In this document: positions 6,049-10,031 of the stretch, piece by piece
Numbering within the stretch: position 1 is the first letter of the stretch
Layout: each line of letters starts with the position of its first letter
Origin: Alphaproteobacteria bacterium
Lineage (GTDB): Bacteria > Pseudomonadota > Alphaproteobacteria > Rhizobiales > Xanthobacteraceae
Direction: 5' to 3'
DNA: 10,031 nt
NCBI GenBank assembly: GCA_005883445.1
Contig: VAZL01000232.1
Coordinates: 1-10,031 of the forward strand
Made by a program: the position numbers and the translations under genes
Notes under the pieces: model-generated
Seen by the model: the letters and a program-made list of their open reading frames with translations, nothing else
What the model was told of the DNA's origin: nothing
Databases searched by the model: none

Positions 6049-7650
6049 ATGGCAAACCTCGACAAAGACGGCACGATCTTCGTCGGGAAGAGTATCAAGC
6101 CGGAAGTTTTGACGCTTGCGTTTGCCAACCGCCATGGACTGATCACCGGAGCGACCGGTACCGGCAAGACCGTCACGTTGCAGGTGCTGGCGGAGGGCCT
6201 CTCCCGCGCCGGCGTCTCGGTCTTCGCCGCCGACGTCAAGGGCGATCTCTCCGGCGTGTCCGAGGTGGGCGAAGCCAAAGAGGCATTTGTCGCGCGGGCC
6301 AAAAGCCTCGGTTTCGATTACGAGCCCGACCAGTTCCCGGTCGTGTTCTGGGACTTGTTCGGGGAACAGGGGCATCCCGTCCGTGCCACCATTTCCGAGG
6401 TCGGGCCGCTATTGCTGTCGCGCCTCATGGATCTCAACGACGTCCAAGAAGGCGTGCTCAATGTTTGCTTCCGGGTCGCCGATGAGCAGGGCTTGCCGAT
6501 CCTAGACCTCAAAGATCTCCGCGCCATGCTCGCCTTCATCTCGGATCATGCCGCCGAACTCACGGTCCAATACGGCAACGTGTCGAAGGCGACCGTCGGG
6601 ACCATACAGCGCCAGCTGTTGGTGCTGGAGAACCAGGGGGGAAACAAGTTTTTCAGCGAGCCGGCGTTGGCATTGAAGGACTTCATCCGTACCGACCGCG
6701 ATGGCCGCGGCTTCATCAATATTCTCGCCGCCGATAGGTTAATGGCGAATCCGCGCCTCTATGCCACGTTTCTCTTGTGGCTCCTTTCCGAGCTGTTCGA
6801 GGAGCTGCCCGAGGTAGGCGACCAGCCTAAACCCAAGCTTTGCTTCTTCTTCGACGAGGCGCATCTTCTGTTCACCGACGCGCCGAAGGCGCTGCTGGAT
6901 AAGATCGAGCAGGTGGTCCGCCTGATCCGCTCGAAGGGGGTCGGCGTCTATTTCGTGACGCAAAATCCGCTCGACGTACCGGACAAGGTGCTCACCCAGC
7001 TCGGCAATCGCGTGCAGCACGCGTTGCGGGCCTTCACCCCCCGCGATCAGAAGGCGGTGAAGGCGGCGGCGGAAACGTTCCGCCCCAATCCCAAGCTCGA
7101 CACCGCCAAGATCATCATGGAGCTGGGCAAGGGGGAGGCGCTGGTCTCCTTCCTCGAAGGCAACGGCACGCCGTCGATGGTGGAGCGCTGCATGGTCCGT
7201 CCGCCTTCCGCGCGGCTCGGCCCGATTACGCCGGACGAGCGCAAGGCGCTCATCGCCGAGAGCCCGGTGAAGGGCAAGTATGATCAGACGGTTGACTCCG
7301 AATCCGCCTACGAGCTCTTGCAGAAGCGCCTGCACTCGGGTGCCGCAGGCGGGCCGATTGTTGCACCGCAGGGGCCGGGTGGGGCGGAGCAAGCGCCGCA
7401 GCCTTCCGGCCTGGGCGCCATATGGAGCACTATCGGTAGCGCGCTCGGCGACATCTTCGGTACCACTCGTCCGCGCCGAACGCGGCTTTCGACTGGTCAG
7501 GTGATCGCGCGGGAGGTGACGCGTTCGGTCAGCAACCGCGTGGCGGGCCAAATCGCGGCCGATATCGGCAAATCAATCGGCGGCAAGATGGGCAGCTCTG
7601 TCGGACGCGCCATTGTGCGTGGCACCATGGGAGGCATTTTGCGGCGGTGA
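6049..7650 (+). CDS. DUF853 / HerA-like P-loop ATPase (YjgR-type)
   Basis: This 533-residue protein belongs to the HerA-like DUF853 family (E. coli YjgR is a member), relatives of the HerA/FtsK hexameric ATPases. The Walker A is GATGTGKT (residues 34-41), and FAADVKGDLSG (59-69) follows, as is typical. The Walker B is CFFFDEAH (265-272). VYFVTQNPLDVP (300-311) holds a sensor-like Gln/Asn, and NRVQHALRAFTPRD (320-333) holds candidate arginine-finger residues. After about residue 430 comes a Gly/Pro/Gln-rich linker, then a basic glycine-rich tail (QVIAREVTRSVSNRVAGQI, then GGKMGSSVGRAIVRG), a usual ending for this family. No transmembrane segment is seen. The ATG at 6049 has GGAAGGA 8 bases upstream. 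No nurA nuclease is adjacent, so the DNA-end-resection role of archaeal HerA should not be assumed. The next gene starts 144 bp later on the same strand. The cellular role is unknown. Confidence 0.92.
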   Translation: MANLDKDGTIFVGKSIKPEVLTLAFANRHGLITGATGTGKTVTLQVLAEGLSRAGVSVFAADVKGDLSGVSEVGEAKEAFVARAKSLGFDYEPDQFPVVFWDLFGEQGHPVRATISEVGPLLLSRLMDLNDVQEGVLNVCFRVADEQGLPILDLKDLRAMLAFISDHAAELTVQYGNVSKATVGTIQRQLLVLENQGGNKFFSEPALALKDFIRTDRDGRGFINILAADRLMANPRLYATFLLWLLSELFEELPEVGDQPKPKLCFFFDEAHLLFTDAPKALLDKIEQVVRLIRSKGVGVYFVTQNPLDVPDKVLTQLGNRVQHALRAFTPRDQKAVKAAAETFRPNPKLDTAKIIMELGKGEALVSFLEGNGTPSMVERCMVRPPSARLGPITPDERKALIAESPVKGKYDQTVDSESAYELLQKRLHSGAAGGPIVAPQGPGGAEQAPQPSGLGAIWSTIGSALGDIFGTTRPRRTRLSTGQVIAREVTRSVSNRVAGQIAADIGKSIGGKMGSSVGRAIVRGTMGGILRR

Positions 7651-7794
7651 CGCGTTCGGCGGTCGCCGCCCGCCAACGGGGCCTCCGGCAATCACGCGAT
7701 CTTGGACCTCTCATCCCTTAACGATACTGGGTCACTCGCCCCGGGTTCCGCGGGGAGCAGAGCCCGGACAGCAGACAAGGCAGAGCATCCATCC

Positions 7795-9195
7795 ATGACC
7801 CCTACGCATGCCCTTCCCGCCGTGTTGCAGAAAATCGACGCCGATCTCGACCAAAGCCTCGAGCGGCTGTTCGAGTTCCTGCGCATTCAGTCGATCTCGA
7901 CCGATCCGGCCTACAAGGACCAGTGTCAATCCGCCGCCGAGTACGTGGCCAAGGATCTCTCCGGCATCGGCTTTAAGACCAGCATCCGGCCGACCGAGGG
8001 GCATCCGATCGTGGTGGGCAAAGGCAGTCCGCGCGCCAACGGCAAGGCGCCGCGCGTCCTCTTCTACGGTCATTACGACGTACAGCCCGTCGATCCGCTC
8101 GCTCTTTGGGAGACGCCGCCATTTGCACCACGCATCGCGACGCTGCCGGATGGCCGCAAGATCATCGTGGCGCGCGGGGCCTGCGATGACAAAGGCCAGG
8201 TGATGACCTTCATTGAGGCGTGTCGCGCATTCACCGCCGTCACCGGCGAATTGCCGCTCCCGATCACCATGATGATCGAAGGCGAGGAGGAATGCGGCTC
8301 GAACCACCTGTTCGGCTTCGTCAAGGACAATGCCGACGAGTTCAAGCTCGATCTCGCGTTGGTCTGCGATACCAGCATGTGGGATCCGACGACGCCCATG
8401 GTGACGACGTCGCTGCGCGGGCTCGTCTACGAGGAGGTCAGGCTTACTTGCGCCGACCGGGATTTGCATTCCGGACTGTTCGGCGGCGCGGCGCAGAATC
8501 CGCTGCGCGTGCTTGCGCGCATCTTGGCCGCCATGCATGACGACAGCGGCCGCGTCACGATTCCGGGATTCTACGACGGCGTGAAGGAGTTGCCCCCCGA
8601 CATCAAGGCCGACCTCAAGGGGCTCGACCTCACGCCAGCGAATTTCCTCGCCGAAGTCGGGCTCAAAGTACCGGCGGGCGAGAACGACCGCATGCTGATC
8701 GAGCAGATCGCGACGCGCCCGACCGCGGAGATCAACGGGGTGATCGGGGGTTACACCGGGGAGGGGGCGAAAACGGTGATCCCGGCGGAGGCCACGGCGA
8801 AGGTGTCGTTCCGGCTGGTGGGGGCACAGGATCCGCAGAAAATTCGCGCCGCCTTCCATAGCTTCGTGCGCGCGCGTTTGCCGGCCGACGCCAAGGTCGA
8901 GTTCAAGAGCTTCGCCAGCGCGCCGGCAACGGACCTTCCCTTCGACAATCCGGCGCTCGCCAAGACGCGCGCCGCGCTCGCCGCCGAATGGGGCAAGAAG
9001 GCGCTGGCGATCGGGGAGGGCGGCTCGATCCCCATCGTGGGAGATTTCAAGCGTGTCCTCGGCATGGACACGATCCTGGTGGGTTTCGCACTCGACGACG
9101 ACCGCGTGCATTCGCCGAACGAGAAATTCGATCTGACATCATTTCATAAAGGCACGCGCAGTTGGGCGCGGATATTGGCGGCGCTGGCGGCGTAA
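7795..9195 (+). CDS. M20-family zinc dipeptidase (CNDP-like)
   Basis: This is a 466-residue cytoplasmic metallopeptidase of family M20, in the group annotated as M20 dipeptidases and related to carnosine dipeptidase. Zinc-site residues, counted from the chosen start, are His93 in FYGHYDVQP, bridging Asp131 in GACDDKGQ, the Glu-Glu pair 165-166 in EGEEECGS, Asp192 in LVCDTSMW and His439 in DDDRVHSPNEKFDL. The lid/dimerisation domain contains LTCADRDLHSGLFGGAAQNP (about 218-237). All ligands are present, so it should be active. I chose ATG 7795 because the protein then starts with the usual helix (LPAVLQKIDADLDQSLERLF). The frame is open back to a TTG at 7702, but those 31 residues look unstructured. 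The ribosome site is poor: AAGG lies 14 bases upstream. It is probably transcribed in line with the HerA-like gene or from its own promoter in the 144-bp gap. The peptide substrate is unknown. Confidence 0.93.
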   Translation: MTPTHALPAVLQKIDADLDQSLERLFEFLRIQSISTDPAYKDQCQSAAEYVAKDLSGIGFKTSIRPTEGHPIVVGKGSPRANGKAPRVLFYGHYDVQPVDPLALWETPPFAPRIATLPDGRKIIVARGACDDKGQVMTFIEACRAFTAVTGELPLPITMMIEGEEECGSNHLFGFVKDNADEFKLDLALVCDTSMWDPTTPMVTTSLRGLVYEEVRLTCADRDLHSGLFGGAAQNPLRVLARILAAMHDDSGRVTIPGFYDGVKELPPDIKADLKGLDLTPANFLAEVGLKVPAGENDRMLIEQIATRPTAEINGVIGGYTGEGAKTVIPAEATAKVSFRLVGAQDPQKIRAAFHSFVRARLPADAKVEFKSFASAPATDLPFDNPALAKTRAALAAEWGKKALAIGEGGSIPIVGDFKRVLGMDTILVGFALDDDRVHSPNEKFDLTSFHKGTRSWARILAALAA

Positions 9196-9202
9196 ATTGC
9201 CA

Positions 9203-9228
9203 GGAACCTCTCACCATTCCTGCGAGTT
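9203..9228 (+). promoter_or_regulatory. Candidate EcfG (general stress sigma factor) promoter
   Basis: GGAAC (9203-9207) is followed after 17 bases by aGTT (9225-9228). The alphaproteobacterial EcfG consensus is GGAAC-N16/17-CGTT, so only the first base of the minus-10 element differs. It is placed 25 bases before the DUF2171 start codon, just after the peptidase stop, where a promoter for this small gene is expected. Small hypothetical proteins are frequent members of the PhyR-EcfG regulon, which fits. Short motifs do occur by chance. Confidence 0.5.
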
Positions 9229-9253
9229 ATTAAGCAGAACAGTGGAGGAGCAC

Positions 9254-9487
9254 ATGGTCGCACCGATGACGATCAAGGAACATATGGAAGTTCTGGGTTC
9301 GGACGGCGTGCACGTCGGCACCGTGGACGGCCTGGAAGGTCGAGATCAGCTCAAGTTGACGAAGGACGACCCCACTGCCGGCGGTGAACATCACTTCATT
9401 CCGCTTGCGTGGGTCGACCACGTGGACGAGAACGTCCATCTCAAACAGTCCGGCGCCGAGGCGAAGGCGCGCTGGAAGACGCACTGA
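9254..9487 (+). CDS. DUF2171-family small protein
   Basis: This 77-residue acidic protein matches the DUF2171 family pattern, which recalls PRC-barrel-like small beta proteins: IKEHMEVLGSDGVHVGTVDGLEG (about residues 6-28), then DQLKLTKDDP, then HHFIPLAWVDHVDENVHL. Such proteins appear in many alphaproteobacteria, often in stress-related settings; no biochemical role is established that I know of. The ATG at 9254 is preceded by GGAGGAG ending 3 bases before it. ATG 9266 is an in-frame alternative but lacks its own ribosome site. The frame is also open back to 9197, overlapping the candidate promoter, so I reject that start. The gene stands alone between an EcfG-like promoter and an intrinsic terminator, so it looks like a monocistronic unit that may be induced by stress. 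There is no signal peptide or membrane segment. Confidence 0.85.
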   Translation: MVAPMTIKEHMEVLGSDGVHVGTVDGLEGRDQLKLTKDDPTAGGEHHFIPLAWVDHVDENVHLKQSGAEAKARWKTH

Positions 9488-9508
9488 CGACAATTCGGAG
9501 CAGACATC

Positions 9509-9547
9509 AGTCGCCCCCGCGGCTCCCTCGGCCGTGGGGCGACTTTT
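9509..9547 (+). terminator. Rho-independent terminator after the DUF2171 gene
   Basis: AGTCGCCCC (9509-9517) pairs perfectly with GGGGCGACT (9536-9544). The interior adds a CGGC/GCCG stem, and a T-run TTTT follows from 9544. It lies 22 bases after the DUF2171 stop, between convergent genes. On the minus strand no T-run follows the stem, so it should act mainly on plus-strand transcripts. Confidence 0.85.
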
Positions 9548-9598
9548 GTCGGTTGAAGCAGCGTCGCGATCGTCCGCCTTCTCAGCGCGACGGGGCCG

Positions 9599-10031
9599 CT
9601 AGATCGCCTTGTAGAGCCGTTCGTCGTAGAGCGCGCCGCTCATGGGCGTGAGTTGGTCGCGAAATTTTTTGGTCGTCGCCGCCGTGATGTGGGCGTCGTA
9701 GGCGCTCTGGTCTTTCCAGATTTCAACCACCGAGAAATGGTTCGGCCGATTGCCCTGCTGGAACACGTCGAAGCGCACGGAACCTGGCTCCTTGCGGCTG
9801 TCCGCCACCAATGTCTTGAGCGCTGCAATGCACTCGTCCTTCTTCGGCGGCGGAACGTCGACATGCGTCACCACGACGATCTCGTCGGGCCCGGCTTTTC
9901 CTGCGGGCGTCCCTGCGATCTCCATGCCCGTGTGCACCCGATCGTCGATTGCGCTGATGAGATCGGGTTTGATCTTCTCGCGAAATTCCTTGCTGTGAGC
10001 GGCGGCCAGATGCGCGTCGTAGGCCTTCTGG
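9599..10031 (-). CDS. Tandem ABM-domain (antibiotic biosynthesis monooxygenase-like) protein, N-terminus missing
   Basis: The frame enters from the right edge and ends at the TAG at 9599-9601, so 143 residues are visible. The C-terminal unit is a complete dimeric ferredoxin-like ABM domain: DEIVVVTHVDVPPPKKDE, CIAALKTLVADSRKEPG, SVRFDVFQQGNRPNHFSVVE and IWKDQSAYDAHITAATTKKF. Before it lies the end of another unit, QKAYDAHLAAAHSKEFREK, then a linker (HTGMEIAGTPAGKAGP). The two ends align closely (AYDAH, then KxFR), so the protein is a tandem repeat of the domain. A GTG at 9937 could start a one-domain version, but the upstream frame clearly codes for a related domain. ABM domains include quinol monooxygenases and heme-degrading enzymes as well as many of unknown role. 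No specific catalytic residues let me choose, so function is open. Confidence 0.85.
   Translation of the reverse strand, partial: QKAYDAHLAAAHSKEFREKIKPDLISAIDDRVHTGMEIAGTPAGKAGPDEIVVVTHVDVPPPKKDECIAALKTLVADSRKEPGSVRFDVFQQGNRPNHFSVVEIWKDQSAYDAHITAATTKKFRDQLTPMSGALYDERLYKAI

Noticed and set aside
7732..9111. 459-residue minus-strand open frame opposite the M20 peptidase
   Set aside because: The plus strand carries all M20 zinc ligands. The antisense frame shows no recognisable motifs and is His/Arg-rich as expected of a shadow.
1..10031. CRISPR array, insertion sequence, integrase or attachment site
   Set aside because: No regularly spaced direct repeats, transposase or integrase motifs, or terminal inverted repeats with target duplications were seen.

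Overview
The window is GC-rich bacterial chromosome with dense genes, short intergenic gaps and translationally coupled folate genes. The gene content points to an alphaproteobacterium of the order Hyphomicrobiales, near Bradyrhizobium, Pseudolabrys or Xanthobacteraceae. That assignment rests on the kinds of proteins (a TctC/Bug periplasmic receptor, a split methylmalonyl-CoA mutase small subunit, a DUF853 HerA-like ATPase) and on one promoter with the EcfG general-stress pattern. It is an inference from recall, not a database result.

Layout, minus-strand block (1-5545). Reading in the direction of transcription from 5545 down, the order is: a small DUF4332 protein; the folate genes folP, folB and folK; then mutA (methylmalonyl-CoA mutase small subunit), an arylmalonate-decarboxylase/maleate-isomerase-like enzyme, and the start of a TctC-type solute receptor cut by the window edge. 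folP-folB-folK overlap one another and would make the dihydropteroate branch of folate synthesis. However, folP carries an out-of-frame deletion of roughly 100 bp and reads as a broken gene. The mutA-racemase-receptor set suggests handling of small carboxylic acids, but no mutB is next to mutA.

Middle (5546-6048). A 503-bp divergent intergenic region has lower GC in its second half and an unusual density of palindromes and short repeats. It separates the minus block from the plus block.

Plus-strand block (6049-9487). This holds a DUF853/HerA-like P-loop ATPase, an M20-family zinc dipeptidase, and a 77-residue DUF2171 protein. The last is preceded by an EcfG-like promoter and followed by a strong intrinsic terminator. 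A minus-strand gene with two tandem ABM (antibiotic biosynthesis monooxygenase-like) domains enters from the right edge and converges on that terminator.

Most of the window is ordinary metabolism and housekeeping. I do not see a clear undescribed multi-gene system. The points most worth checking are the damaged folP, the palindrome-rich intergenic region, the putative stress promoter, the single-cysteine racemase fold enzyme beside a receptor gene, and mutA without mutB.
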